Shown here: positions 25,629-33,943 of the stretch, piece by piece
Numbering within the stretch: the stretch's first letter is position 1
Layout: each line of letters opens with the position of its first letter
Origin: an uncultured Prevotella sp.
Lineage (GTDB): Bacteria; Bacteroidota; Bacteroidia; Bacteroidales; Bacteroidaceae
Reading direction: 5' to 3'
Assembly: GCA_944319815.1 (NCBI GenBank)
Contig: CALUEX010000053.1
Coordinates: forward strand, 89,147 to 153,146
DNA: 64,000 bases
Notes under the pieces: model-generated
Seen by the model: the letters and a program-made list of their open reading frames with translations, nothing else
The model's database searches: none
What the model was told of the DNA's origin: nothing
Made by a program: the position numbers and the translations under genes

Positions 25629-27401
25629 TTAATTAAAGTCACCTATTATCTTGCCTACAAGTTTCACGGTGATGTCGCGGGCTATTAGGAAATGCCTCCT
25701 CGCGTTGAGCGTCTGGCCGACGATGGTGCTCTGCCCGTCTTCATAAGAGCGCGCGTCAATGCGGAAGATGAGGCCGTCAAGGCGCTTCATCGCTCCTTCC
25801 GTGCCCTCCGTCAGCACAACCTGGAGCGGAGTCTCTGCCGGTGTCTCGCCGTTGCCTGAGGCAAGGACGGTCGTGCTAACGGCCACGCCAATCTCGCTTT
25901 CGGGCATCTCGTTGCCGTCAACGTCGATGGCACTTACCGACAAGTCGAGGTATGCCGGCACGCAGTTCTCTATCGTAGTGCTGAACTCTATCGATGCGTC
26001 TTCAGACAAGTCAAAGTCATTGATGTCTTCGTTCCACCCGTCAAGAGTGTCCTTGTAAACTATGCTTGCATTTTCGCCGAAGGCTATCGGGGCCTCGAAC
26101 GAGTAAGCAGGCTGCACGCTGTAAGGCTTGTCAAGCTCGAAGAAGCCGTCCACATTGTCGTTAGCGCGGGCCTCGGCGGTGAACGTTATCTCGTCAGGTA
26201 TAGGGTTGATGATGTCCGAAAGGCGTGGTTCCTCCATCACTACGGCACCTGCCGGGGCGTTGAAAGCCGCGCTGTTGCGGCAGATGTACACGTCGGTTTT
26301 CACCGGAACGCCTGACGTTGCCGATGCGTTTATCGGTATGTTCCTCAGCTCTATACTCTTTGCCGTGTTGGCAACGCCGTCCTTGTAAGGCGTGATTGTT
26401 CCGTCGATTACGCCTCCGATTGCCATGTCGTTGGTCACGGTGAGCTTGATTACGGGGTTATAAAGGTCAACGTAGACTTCATCGTCGTCGAGGAAGTCAG
26501 GCACGCCCGTTATCTCAACGCGGCCGAGGTCGTTAAGGGTTATCTCGGGCGAGAACCTTCCCCGTGCGTTGTCTATCACAACATTACCCATGTCCATGGA
26601 GCTGTTGATGCGTGCCCCCTCGACATTCGCTGCGGCCGAACCGTTCACATGAGCCTTCACGTCGATAAGCACGGAGCCCGTCATGTTTATCTTTCCTGCC
26701 GCATCGTCAAGCGTTATGTCGTTCGAGCCGTTGCCGGCGGTCACGTCAAGTCCCGTAAGTTCCGCGTTGACGGTTAGGCTGCGGTCGGTCGGCACACCGG
26801 CCAAGACGAGGCGTGAGCCGTTCAACGTGCAGGGCGTTGACGACGTTACGCTGCCGAGACGCATATATTCAGGCAAGGTGATGGTCATCTCGTCAAGCGA
26901 GCTTACGGCCGAAACGAGCTCCCGCGGGAAATCAACCACGAGGTTCATCCTGCCCGTAACACCGGCGTAAGAGATGCTCTTGACCTCGGCGGGCTTGTCG
27001 CCTGAATACCTGAAGGTTTGCGCTTCGCCCGATGCCGTAACCTCATAGCCTGCCGGCGAGGATGCTACGTGCAGCTCGATGTCGCTCTCGTCCGAGCTAC
27101 CATACACCGTGATACGGCCTATTTCAGGGCTAACGGGGGCAACGGGGTCGCCCGTCTGCCGGAACACATAGTCGCCGTTGGGTTCCTCCACCACACAGTC
27201 GTTACCGTCAAGCTCGAGCACGTCGGCCAGCTTGATGGTGTCAGTTGAGTTCACGGGCAGCGTCAAGCCGTCTCCGCCGAACCCTACAGTCGCGTCGATT
27301 TGGTCGAAGTCGTAGTCGTTGTCCGTACAACTTGCCAACACGACAGCCCCAGCCATGGCTGCGCATGGCAAGAGAGTTTTAATAAAACGATTGTAATTCA
27401 T
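25629..27401 (-). CDS. Large beta-rich lipoprotein of unknown function (590 aa)
   Basis: The N-terminus has a lipoprotein signal with lipobox L-A-S-C (cysteine near residue 25) followed by acidic residues (TDNDYDFDQ), as in surface-exposed Bacteroidota lipoproteins. The rest is beta-strand-rich with repeated sandwich-like segments (GRITVYGSSDESDIEL, VEITGVPDFLDDDEVYVDLYNPVIKLTVTND). I do not recognise a named family beyond resemblance to large Bacteroidales lipoproteins found next to DUF5723 barrels. A promoter lies just upstream, and DUF5723 follows after 21 nt. Confidence 0.7.
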   Translation of the reverse strand: MNYNRFIKTLLPCAAMAGAVVLASCTDNDYDFDQIDATVGFGGDGLTLPVNSTDTIKLADVLELDGNDCVVEEPNGDYVFRQTGDPVAPVSPEIGRITVYGSSDESDIELHVASSPAGYEVTASGEAQTFRYSGDKPAEVKSISYAGVTGRMNLVVDFPRELVSAVSSLDEMTITLPEYMRLGSVTSSTPCTLNGSRLVLAGVPTDRSLTVNAELTGLDVTAGNGSNDITLDDAAGKINMTGSVLIDVKAHVNGSAAANVEGARINSSMDMGNVVIDNARGRFSPEITLNDLGRVEITGVPDFLDDDEVYVDLYNPVIKLTVTNDMAIGGVIDGTITPYKDGVANTAKSIELRNIPINASATSGVPVKTDVYICRNSAAFNAPAGAVVMEEPRLSDIINPIPDEITFTAEARANDNVDGFFELDKPYSVQPAYSFEAPIAFGENASIVYKDTLDGWNEDINDFDLSEDASIEFSTTIENCVPAYLDLSVSAIDVDGNEMPESEIGVAVSTTVLASGNGETPAETPLQVVLTEGTEGAMKRLDGLIFRIDARSYEDGQSTIVGQTLNARRHFLIARDITVKLVGKIIGDFN

Positions 27402-27437
27402 TTGTATATAATAAGTGTTGTTTATTATTTCTTAGCC

Positions 27438-27470
27438 CAAAACTAAATAACATTCCCAAATAAAAGAGAC
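27438..27470 (-). promoter_or_regulatory. Promoter of the lipoprotein-DUF5723 operon
   Basis: On the minus strand: TTTG (27467-27470), 21 nt, TAGTTTTG (27438-27445). The ATG lies 37 nt downstream. Confidence 0.65.
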
Positions 27471-27700
27471 ATTAAGCCTATTGTTGTGTTTTTGTCGTCA
27501 CTGCACATTACCCATTGATTAATTTTCTGCAAAAATATAAAAAACATTTAATTTTATGTTCTATAAGACATTAAAATATATTAAAAGCGCCCATTAATGA
27601 TAAAAAAACGTGTAAAACAGAAAACGAATGTAAACATAACGGATACACTTCAGACCATCACATTAATATATTATGAATGTCAGCAAAGCTCCCATTCATT
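27471..27700. other. AT-rich intergenic stretch without gene
   Basis: Low-complexity AT-rich sequence between the lipoprotein promoter and repeat modules. No RNA gene or coding signal is seen. Confidence 0.4.
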
Positions 27701-27701
27701 A

Positions 27702-27865
27702 GTAGTTAAAGGAGTTAAAGTAGCTTTTCTATAGGAGTTAAGGAGTTATGTAGTAAAGGAGTTAAGACATTAGCCTTTTTCATTCATTCCCCTCCCCTTG
27801 GGGAGGTTGGGAGGGGCTTTGGGGAGGTCGGGAGGGGCTACCTTTCACTCACTAAGGAGTTAAAG
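27702..27865. repeat. GGAGTTAA word tract plus GGGGAGG(T)-type repeats
   Basis: AGTTAAAGGAGTTAAAGTAG words (27702-27770) are followed by CCCCTCCCCTTGGGGAGG and a second GGGGAGGTCGGGAGGGGC copy, then AAGGAGTTAAAGAC. The same two modules are associated at 37806-38122. Confidence 0.65.
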
Positions 27866-27930
27866 ACAGATGCCCTGTCGGTTCATGCCCGATTAACGGT
27901 TATAGGGATGTTTGCGGATATTCATTTTAA

Positions 27931-28123
27931 CCCAAATCGGTCATTAGAGCTTAGACGGATTATGTACTTCTGCCAGACGGTTTTTCTTCCGTTTTGTCGA
28001 AGGCGTAGCGGGCTACGTCGAGACGGAACGGAAGAAAAGACGGCGGCAGAAGGACATAAGACGGCAAGAAGCAATAATATAACTATAGAAATTAAGACAT
28101 TGCGGTCTAATGACCGATTTGGG
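27931..28123. mobile_element. MITE-like element, copy C
   Basis: 193 bp, terminal inverted repeats CCCAAATCGGTCATTAGA / TCTAATGACCGATTTGGG, flanked by the direct repeat TTTAA (27926-27930 and 28124-28128). Close to copy B throughout, including the nested central hairpin. Confidence 0.8.
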
Positions 28124-28128
28124 TTTAA

Positions 28129-28540
28129 TATGTATAAATCTCTTGAAAGCGGAATGCACCTTATCGCCGGACTCTTGACTAACGCCAGATGCGCCGACCA
28201 ACCAAAGGCTGCAATCGGCGCATCCGTCCCTGACTTGGCGGCAACACCGCCGACTGGGCATGACAATATGATAAAAGTGTTGGTACGTCCACCATTGACA
28301 CGACATCCACGCTGCTATCGCCAACATTGGTTTTCAGCACCAGCGCACGAATTGCCGCACAATGGCTTCAGTGTTGCAAATTTATAAAAAAGTCCTAATT
28401 TACCCCCCCCAAACACTTAAATAAGGTTAAATAAGAGTTAAATATCGGCGTTTTATGCCGATAGAGACCCCATGCTGTTATCCCCTTGATTATCAGCATC
28501 TTTGCAAAATGCCACATATTACGGTTCAATACATGGCATT
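28129..28540. other. Intergenic stretch without a supported gene
   Basis: Short open frames here have no family signature and one overlaps the MITE. A C-run at 28402-28409 is the only conspicuous local feature. Nothing else is recognised. Confidence 0.4.
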
Positions 28541-28588
28541 TCAAGCCGCAAAAGGGCACAAAACGCAACGCAAAACGTGCCCTTTCGA
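28541..28588. repeat. AAAAGGGCAC-type hairpin
   Basis: GCAAAAGGGCACAAAACGC... with CAAAACGTGCCCTTTCG: an imperfect inverted repeat of the family seen at 42571, 51246 and 54304. Confidence 0.55.
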
Positions 28589-28671
28589 AAAACGCCTGTT
28601 AGCGCCACGCTATACGCAGGGTGAACCCTGGTCCTTCCAACGGACGCATCGCACGTGAAAACGAAATGCAA

Positions 28672-28721
28672 GTTTCACTTACTTTTATTTTGCATTTCCC
28701 TCAACTTGCACTATCTTTACA
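28672..28721 (+). promoter_or_regulatory. Upstream, degenerate copy of the ddh promoter
   Basis: A 50-bp segment with TTTG (28689-28692), 19 nt, TATCTTTA (28712-28719), the last base of the -7 box being altered. Nearly identical to 28760-28809. Confidence 0.65.
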
Positions 28722-28746
28722 TAAAATAGGCGGCGTCTCGGAAATG

Positions 28747-28779
28747 AAAATAAAAGTACGTTTCACTTACTTTTATTTT
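28747..28779. promoter_or_regulatory. Inverted repeat overlapping the ddh -33 element
   Basis: AAAATAAAAGTA (28747-28758) and its exact complement TACTTTTATTTT (28768-28779) are 9 nt apart. Pairing extends outward to GAAATG/CATTTC with one bulged pair position. Placement over -33 suggests an operator. Confidence 0.5.
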
Positions 28780-28807
28780 GCATTTCGCTCAACTTGCACT
28801 ATCTTTG
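28777..28807 (+). promoter_or_regulatory. Promoter of ddh
   Basis: TTTG (28777-28780), 19 nt containing CTCAACTTGCA, TATCTTTG (28800-28807). The ATG of ddh is 39 nt downstream. Confidence 0.8.
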
Positions 28808-28846
28808 CAACCGATTTAACATAACCTACTAAACATTTGTAAAGCG

Positions 28847-29746
28847 ATGAAGAAAATAAGAGCAGCCGTAGTGGGCTACGGCAACATCGGGAAATTCGCC
28901 GTCGAGGCACTCGAGGCGGCCGAGGACTTCGAGATTGCGGGCATCGTAAGACGCAACGGCGACGAGAACAAGCCGGCAGAACTGGCTAAGTATGACGTTG
29001 TAAAAGACATAACCGAACTGAAGGACGTTGACGTGGCCATACTCGCCACGCCGACAAGAAGCTGCGAAGAATACGCCTCGAAAATCCTTCCGCTGGGCAT
29101 CAACACCGTTGACAGCTTCGACATACACACAAGCATAGCACAATACCGCAAGAACCTTGCCGAAATATGCAAGAAGCACGGCAGCGTGGCGGTAATCGCC
29201 GCCGGATGGGACCCGGGGTCTGACAGCGTGGTGCGCACCCTCATGGAGAGCCTCGCGCCTAAAGGCATCAGCTACACGAACTTCGGCCCGGGCATGAGCA
29301 TGGGCCACTCTGTATGCGTGCGCTCGAAGAAGGGCGTCAAGGACGCGCTCTCGCTTACCGTGCCCAAGGGCGAAGGCATACACCGCCGCATGGTGTACGT
29401 CGAGCTGGAGGAAGGTGCAAGCCTTGAGGAAGTGACCAAGGCTATAAAGGAAGACCCCTACTTCGCGAGCGACGAGACGTATGTCATGGCCGTGCCGAGC
29501 GTTGACGCAGTGAAGGACATGGGCCACGGGGTCAACCTCGTGCGCAAAGGCGTAAGCGGAAAGACGCAGAACCAGCGCTTCGAGTTCGACATGAGCATCA
29601 ACAACCCGGCGCTTACAGGCCAGGTGCTCGTCAACGTAGCGCGCGCCTCAATGCGCCAGCAACCGGGTTGCTACACAATGATTGAAATCCCGGTGGTTGA
29701 CCTCCTGCCCGGCGACAGGGACGAGTGGGTGGCACACTTGGTGTAA
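28847..29746 (+). CDS. ddh: meso-Diaminopimelate D-dehydrogenase (299 aa)
   Basis: NADP-dependent enzyme of the one-step dehydrogenase route from tetrahydrodipicolinate to meso-diaminopimelate, supplying lysine and peptidoglycan. The Rossmann start is IRAAVVGYGNIGKFAVEAL. The family blocks ILATPTRSCEEYA, AAGWDPGSDSVVRTL and GPGMSMGHSVCVRSKKGVKDALSLT are all present. Length is about normal (near 300 aa). It is monocistronic, transcribed from a promoter whose 50-bp core is duplicated, and converges with pepC, separated by a strong hairpin terminator. Confidence 0.95.
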   Translation: MKKIRAAVVGYGNIGKFAVEALEAAEDFEIAGIVRRNGDENKPAELAKYDVVKDITELKDVDVAILATPTRSCEEYASKILPLGINTVDSFDIHTSIAQYRKNLAEICKKHGSVAVIAAGWDPGSDSVVRTLMESLAPKGISYTNFGPGMSMGHSVCVRSKKGVKDALSLTVPKGEGIHRRMVYVELEEGASLEEVTKAIKEDPYFASDETYVMAVPSVDAVKDMGHGVNLVRKGVSGKTQNQRFEFDMSINNPALTGQVLVNVARASMRQQPGCYTMIEIPVVDLLPGDRDEWVAHLV

Positions 29747-29768
29747 ACACCCGACACGGCCTACCTAA

Positions 29769-29987
29769 GAACCCACCCCAACCCTCCCGAAGGGAGGGAG
29801 TTTGGAATGCTTTTGAGGGTAAAATTAGGGTAAATTTATTAAGGCATCAGGTCTAATAAATGTATAAACAAAAAGGGAAGCGGGAGAAAGTAAAGACACT
29901 TTCTCCCGCTTCCCTTTTATAAACACTACGAAAACACCTGCAAAACAAATCAAGCTCCCTCCCTTCGGGAGGGTTGGGGTGGGTGTT
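29769..29987. repeat. Inverted pair of GGGTTGGGGTGGG elements around a terminator
   Basis: CCCACCCCAACCCTCCCGAA (29772 on) and CTTCGGGAGGGTTGGGGTGG (to 29982) flank the ddh/pepC terminator in inverted orientation. This repeat pair fills most of the 305-nt gap. Confidence 0.7.
29872..29919. terminator. Bidirectional terminator between ddh and pepC
   Basis: A perfect 21-bp stem, starting AAAAGGGAAGCGGGAG (29872-29892), pairs with 29899-29919 around the 6-nt loop AAAGAC. Both sides carry A/T runs, so it can end transcripts from either convergent gene. Confidence 0.9.
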
Positions 29988-30051
29988 AAGGCTGGCCGTG
30001 TTGGGTGTTTCGGTAGGCCGTGTCGGGTGTTTAGGCTGGCCGTATTGGGTA

Positions 30052-31473
30052 TCAATTATCCGGCAGGAACAGCGGGTCTTCGGGCATTACCATCACCGGC
30101 TCCTGCTCATACTGCTTCAGCATCTTTGCGGGGACATACTTCTTATCGACCACGAGGCGGAACATAAACTCGTTGAACCACTCGTTGGTCATGATAAGGC
30201 AACCCTGCTGGCCCGACGCAGGGCCCCAGCTGTTCTCCACCTTCCACATCACGGGCTTGCCCTGAGCGTCGAGGTCAACGGCCGTGAGGGTCATGGCGTG
30301 GGTCGAGCCACTGTCATACGTCATGATGCGCTGCGCCTTGTCCATGCCGAACTCTGTGCCGAACAGCGAACCGTAATCATAGTTGCGCAGGTCGAGATAG
30401 CCCCTCTTGCCGTCGAGGAACTTGCCCACGTCGTAAGAGCTGTAGAGCTTGCGGCCGTCCTTGAGCGACGCAATGGCCAAAGAGGCGATGTCTTCCATGG
30501 GCAGGTTGAGATACTTCCAGTTGGTGCCGTCATACGTATGGCGGTCGTATTCCACCTCGTATGTCTTGTAATACTCGCGGCGCGGGTCGTTCATCACCAT
30601 TATGAACGAGCCATAAACGGGCGTATCGCCCATGATTTTGGCTGCGAACGTCATGGGGTTGTACTTCTCCGGCTCGGTGACGGTGCGCCCGTCCTTGTTC
30701 TTGAAGGCGTAAGTGAACTCCACCGGCGGCTCGCCCATGGTGAGCGCAAGCATACGGTAGATGACGGAGAGCATACGGGTCTTCTCGGCCTTGATGTCGG
30801 CCTGGCTCTTGCCCTGGGCCACCATGTCGCGCAGCTTGAGGCCCTGCTCACGCAGTTTCGACTTCAACAGGCTTGCCACCTTCGACGTGTTCTCGGCAGA
30901 GAACGTCTCGGGCATCACCTCGGCGGGCACAAGCCCGTACTTGGCAACGAGGTCGGCAACGCCACAGTAGGTGCCGCCGTCGTTGACGGGACTCTTGAAG
31001 AAGAAGCGCACACGCTCGTCGTCAATGGGCTTGTCGGCACAGTCGATGACGCCCTGGAGGAAGAGGTTTGACTTCTCCAACTGGTCATAGAAGAACAGGT
31101 AGTCGTAAGAGAGGCTTACGGTGAGCGAGTCAGTGCGCTGGGCGAAGGCCGAGCGCATCACGTTGAAGCCGCTGAACATCCAGCAACGCCCGCTCTGCTT
31201 CTGGTCGGTGATGTCCTGCTTGGGCGTCTCCACGCTGAAGTGGGTGTCTATTGCGCCCTGGTTGGCATGGTTCTTGGCCAGCGCATCGATGCTGTTAGCT
31301 GCCAAAGCGTTAAACAACGCGCGGTCTGCCGCACTGTGCGGCTGCGCCTCCTTGATTGCGGAAAGCATCTCTTTCGAGATGCCTCCTCCGTCAGTCTGGG
31401 CAACGGCAGGCAACGACACGGCTGCCAGCACGAGACCCGAGAGGATGAATGACTTTGTTGAATGTTTTTTCAT
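30052..31473 (-). CDS. pepC: C1-family aminopeptidase C / bleomycin hydrolase, exported (473 aa)
   Basis: Papain-like cysteine peptidase. The catalytic Cys is C97 in QKQSGRCWMFSGFNV, the His is in GSTHAMTLTAVD and the Asn in KVENSWG, the hallmarks of the bleomycin hydrolase subfamily. Unlike the cytosolic enzyme it begins with a signal peptide (MKKHSTKSFILSGLVLAAVSLPAVAQ), so it should act in the periplasm, probably trimming peptides. ATG 31473 is used because the 61-residue upstream extension is translated from an AAAAGG-type hairpin. TATATTTG at 31494-31501 is a likely -7 box. Confidence 0.92.
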   Translation of the reverse strand: MKKHSTKSFILSGLVLAAVSLPAVAQTDGGGISKEMLSAIKEAQPHSAADRALFNALAANSIDALAKNHANQGAIDTHFSVETPKQDITDQKQSGRCWMFSGFNVMRSAFAQRTDSLTVSLSYDYLFFYDQLEKSNLFLQGVIDCADKPIDDERVRFFFKSPVNDGGTYCGVADLVAKYGLVPAEVMPETFSAENTSKVASLLKSKLREQGLKLRDMVAQGKSQADIKAEKTRMLSVIYRMLALTMGEPPVEFTYAFKNKDGRTVTEPEKYNPMTFAAKIMGDTPVYGSFIMVMNDPRREYYKTYEVEYDRHTYDGTNWKYLNLPMEDIASLAIASLKDGRKLYSSYDVGKFLDGKRGYLDLRNYDYGSLFGTEFGMDKAQRIMTYDSGSTHAMTLTAVDLDAQGKPVMWKVENSWGPASGQQGCLIMTNEWFNEFMFRLVVDKKYVPAKMLKQYEQEPVMVMPEDPLFLPDN

Positions 31474-31493
31474 ACTATATTTGGTTTTGATTG

Positions 31494-31501
31494 CAAATAT
31501 A
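31494..31501 (-). promoter_or_regulatory. -7 box of pepC
   Basis: TATATTTG on the minus strand, 21 nt upstream of the ATG; no convincing TTTG at -33. Confidence 0.5.
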
Positions 31502-31599
31502 GTTCTTTTCCTCCGAAAAACAGGCATATTACAGTGGCAAATTATGCTATCGGCAAATCGGCAAGGCCTTGCCGCCATGCAATATGCCGTAAATCGCGC

Positions 31600-31890
31600 T
31601 GCAAAAGGGCATCTTTCGCAGCGCAATACGTGGCCTTTTGAGGGGTAAAAGGCCACGTATTGCGGAGGGGCTGGGCATCAAGCAGTTAGCGGTAAGCGGC
31701 AATACACATTATTATTAATAGGCAATCATGGATTGGGTGAATAGGACAGATGGGGCGGATAAGGCTGATGGGACGCTTGGCTGGATAGGGCGAAATAGGG
31801 CAAATAAGGCTAATTAGCCCAATAGGGCTGCGCGAACGGCAGACTGGGCATATCAAGCTCCCTCCCTTCGGGAGGGTTGGGGTGGGTGCC
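31600..31890. repeat. Composite intergenic repeat block (copy 2)
   Basis: Inverted-order counterpart of 23800-24170: GGGCATCTTTCGCAGCGC hairpin, GGCCTTTTG pair, AGTTAGCGGTAAGCGGCAAT, ATTATTAATAGGCAA, a GGATAAGGCTGATGG word tract, then GGGAGGGTTGGGGTGGG. It lies between the divergent pepC and dxs, just upstream of the dxs promoter. Confidence 0.75.
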
Positions 31891-31915
31891 AGGTGGCTAT
31901 TTTTCCCCTTTTTAT

Positions 31916-31946
31916 TTTGCACTTCGCTCAACTTGCATTACCTTTG
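31916..31946 (+). promoter_or_regulatory. Promoter of dxs
   Basis: TTTG (31916-31919), 19 nt including CGCTCAACTTGCA, TACCTTTG (31939-31946). The spacer is nearly identical to that of the ddh promoter. The ATG is 14 nt downstream. Confidence 0.8.
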
Positions 31947-31960
31947 CATTTATATTCAAG

Positions 31961-33904
31961 ATGATAATGGAAGCAGCTAAAAATGAATTTAATATCCTGA
32001 ACAGCATAAATTACCCTGCCGACCTCAAGCGGTTGAAAGTGGAACAGCTGCCACAGCTATGCAAGGAGCTGCGCGACGACATACTGAAAGAACTGTCGGT
32101 GAACCCCGGCCACCTTGCGTCGAGCATGGGGGCGGTGGAACTGACAGTGGCACTGCACTACGTCTACAACACGCCTGACGACCGACTGGTGTGGGACGTG
32201 GGGCACCAAGCCTACGGACACAAAATCATCACGGGCAGGAAAGACCGCTTCTGCACCAACCGTAAGCTGCACGGCCTGATGCCGTTCCCGTCGCCGCTAG
32301 AGAGCGAATATGACAGCTTCGTGTGCGGACACGCATCCAACTCCATCTCGGCCGCGCTCGGCATGGCCGTGGCCGACAAGAAACTCGGCAACGACAAACG
32401 GCACGTGGTGGCCATAATAGGCGACGGCGCAATGAGCGGCGGACTGGCCTTCGAGGGCCTCAACAACGTATCGACGACGCCCAACGACATACTCATAGTG
32501 CTCAACGACAACAACATGAGCATTGACCGCAGCGTGGGCGGGATGAAGCAGGCCTTGTTGAAGCTGAACACCAACGAGACTTACAACCGCATAAGGTTCA
32601 AGGCCTCGCGCTGGCTCAACTCCAAGGGATACCTCAACGAAGACCGCCGCAAGGGCATCATCAGGCTGAACAACGCGCTGAAGTCGGCCATAAGCCACCA
32701 GCAAAACATATTCGAGGGGCTCAACATCAGGTACTTCGGCCCCTTCGACGGGCACAACGTAGTGGAGCTTGTGCGCATACTGAGGCAGCTGAAGGACATG
32801 AAAGGCCCTAAACTGCTGCACCTGCACACCATAAAGGGGCACGGATACACCCCCGCGGAGAAAGACCCTACCGTATGGCACGCGCCGGGATGCTTCAACA
32901 TCGACGCCGAGGAGCGCATCGTGAGCGACGAGACGGGCACGCCGCCGAAGTTCCAGACGGTGTTCGGCGAGACGCTCCTCGAGCTGGCAAAGGTCAACCC
33001 GCGCATCGTGGGAGTGACCCCAGCCATGCCCACGGGATGCTCCATGAACATCATGATGAAGGCTATGCCCGACCGCGTGTTCGACGTAGGCATAGCCGAA
33101 GGCCACGCCGTGACCTTCTCGGCTGGCATGGCCAAGGAGGGGCTGCTGCCCTTCTGCAACATATACAGCTCGTTCGCGCAGCGTGCTTACGACAACATCA
33201 TACACGACGCGGCCATACTGCGGCTGCCCGTAGTGCTCTGCCTTGACCGCGCCGGGCTTGTCGGCGAGGACGGGGCGACGCACCACGGCGCGTTCGACAT
33301 TGCCGCCCTGCGTCCCATACCCAACCTTACCATCGCCTCGCCGATGGACGAGCACGAGCTGCGCAACCTGATGTACACGGCGCAACTGCCGCAAAACGAC
33401 CCACATACGCCGTGCAAATACCCCTTCGTCATCAGGTATCCGCGCGGCCACGGCGTGCTGGTAGACTGGCGAAACGAGTTCGAGGAAATAAAAATAGGCA
33501 CCGGCCGACGGCTGAAGGAGGGCCGCGACGTGGCCGTGCTGACCGTTGGCCCAATCGGCAACGTTGCCGCCAAAGCCATAGCGAAGGCCGAAAGCGACAG
33601 CCATGGGGAACTGTCCGTGGCGCACTACGATATGCGCTTCATCAAGCCTTTGGACGAGGAGCTGCTTCATGAGGTCGCACAAAAGTTCCACAGGATTGTC
33701 ACCGTAGAGGACGGAGTGCGCTCTGGCGGCTTCGGCTCGGCCGTGCTCGAATGGATGTCTGACCACGGCTTCGCGCCCAAAGTCACGCGCCTCGGCCTGC
33801 CGGACGAGTTCGTGGAGCACGGCACAGTAGACGAACTACGGCACATAGTGGGCATAGACGCCGACGCAATAGCCAAGGCAATAAGGACTATCGGCGAACA
33901 ATGA
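31961..33904 (+). CDS. dxs: 1-Deoxy-D-xylulose-5-phosphate synthase (647 aa)
   Basis: Thiamine-diphosphate enzyme condensing pyruvate and glyceraldehyde 3-phosphate, the first step of the MEP isoprenoid pathway. The substrate/ThDP His segment is [14 protein letters not shown], the ThDP motif starts [17 protein letters not shown] and ends LNDNNMS, the catalytic Glu is in [17 protein letters not shown], and the C-terminal transketolase domain has IRYPRGHG. Length is typical (620-650 aa). ATG 31961 (or 31967) is used because earlier in-frame codons lie within the promoter. It is first in a probable operon with trkA (39 nt later), trkH and manA. Confidence 0.95.
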   Translation: MIMEAAKNEFNILNSINYPADLKRLKVEQLPQLCKELRDDILKELSVNPGHLASSMGAVELTVALHYVYNTPDDRLVWDVGHQAYGHKIITGRKDRFCTNRKLHGLMPFPSPLESEYDSFVCGHASNSISAALGMAVADKKLGNDKRHVVAIIGDGAMSGGLAFEGLNNVSTTPNDILIVLNDNNMSIDRSVGGMKQALLKLNTNETYNRIRFKASRWLNSKGYLNEDRRKGIIRLNNALKSAISHQQNIFEGLNIRYFGPFDGHNVVELVRILRQLKDMKGPKLLHLHTIKGHGYTPAEKDPTVWHAPGCFNIDAEERIVSDETGTPPKFQTVFGETLLELAKVNPRIVGVTPAMPTGCSMNIMMKAMPDRVFDVGIAEGHAVTFSAGMAKEGLLPFCNIYSSFAQRAYDNIIHDAAILRLPVVLCLDRAGLVGEDGATHHGAFDIAALRPIPNLTIASPMDEHELRNLMYTAQLPQNDPHTPCKYPFVIRYPRGHGVLVDWRNEFEEIKIGTGRRLKEGRDVAVLTVGPIGNVAAKAIAKAESDSHGELSVAHYDMRFIKPLDEELLHEVAQKFHRIVTVEDGVRSGGFGSAVLEWMSDHGFAPKVTRLGLPDEFVEHGTVDELRHIVGIDADAIAKAIRTIGEQ

Positions 33905-33943
33905 TTGCCCGTAGATGCACGAAACTAACATAAAGAAGAACAA

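Noticed and set aside
28013-28327. Minus-strand open frame of 104 codons in the ddh upstream gap
   Set aside because: Half of it lies inside the MITE-like copy C and no signature is present.
29974-31071. Plus-strand open frame of 365 codons over the pepC region
   Set aside because: It begins in an intergenic repeat and runs antisense to pepC.
32297-33820. Long open frame on the minus strand opposite dxs (507 codons)
   Set aside because: A shadow of the GC-rich dxs gene: the dxs frame has all family motifs, the minus frame has none.
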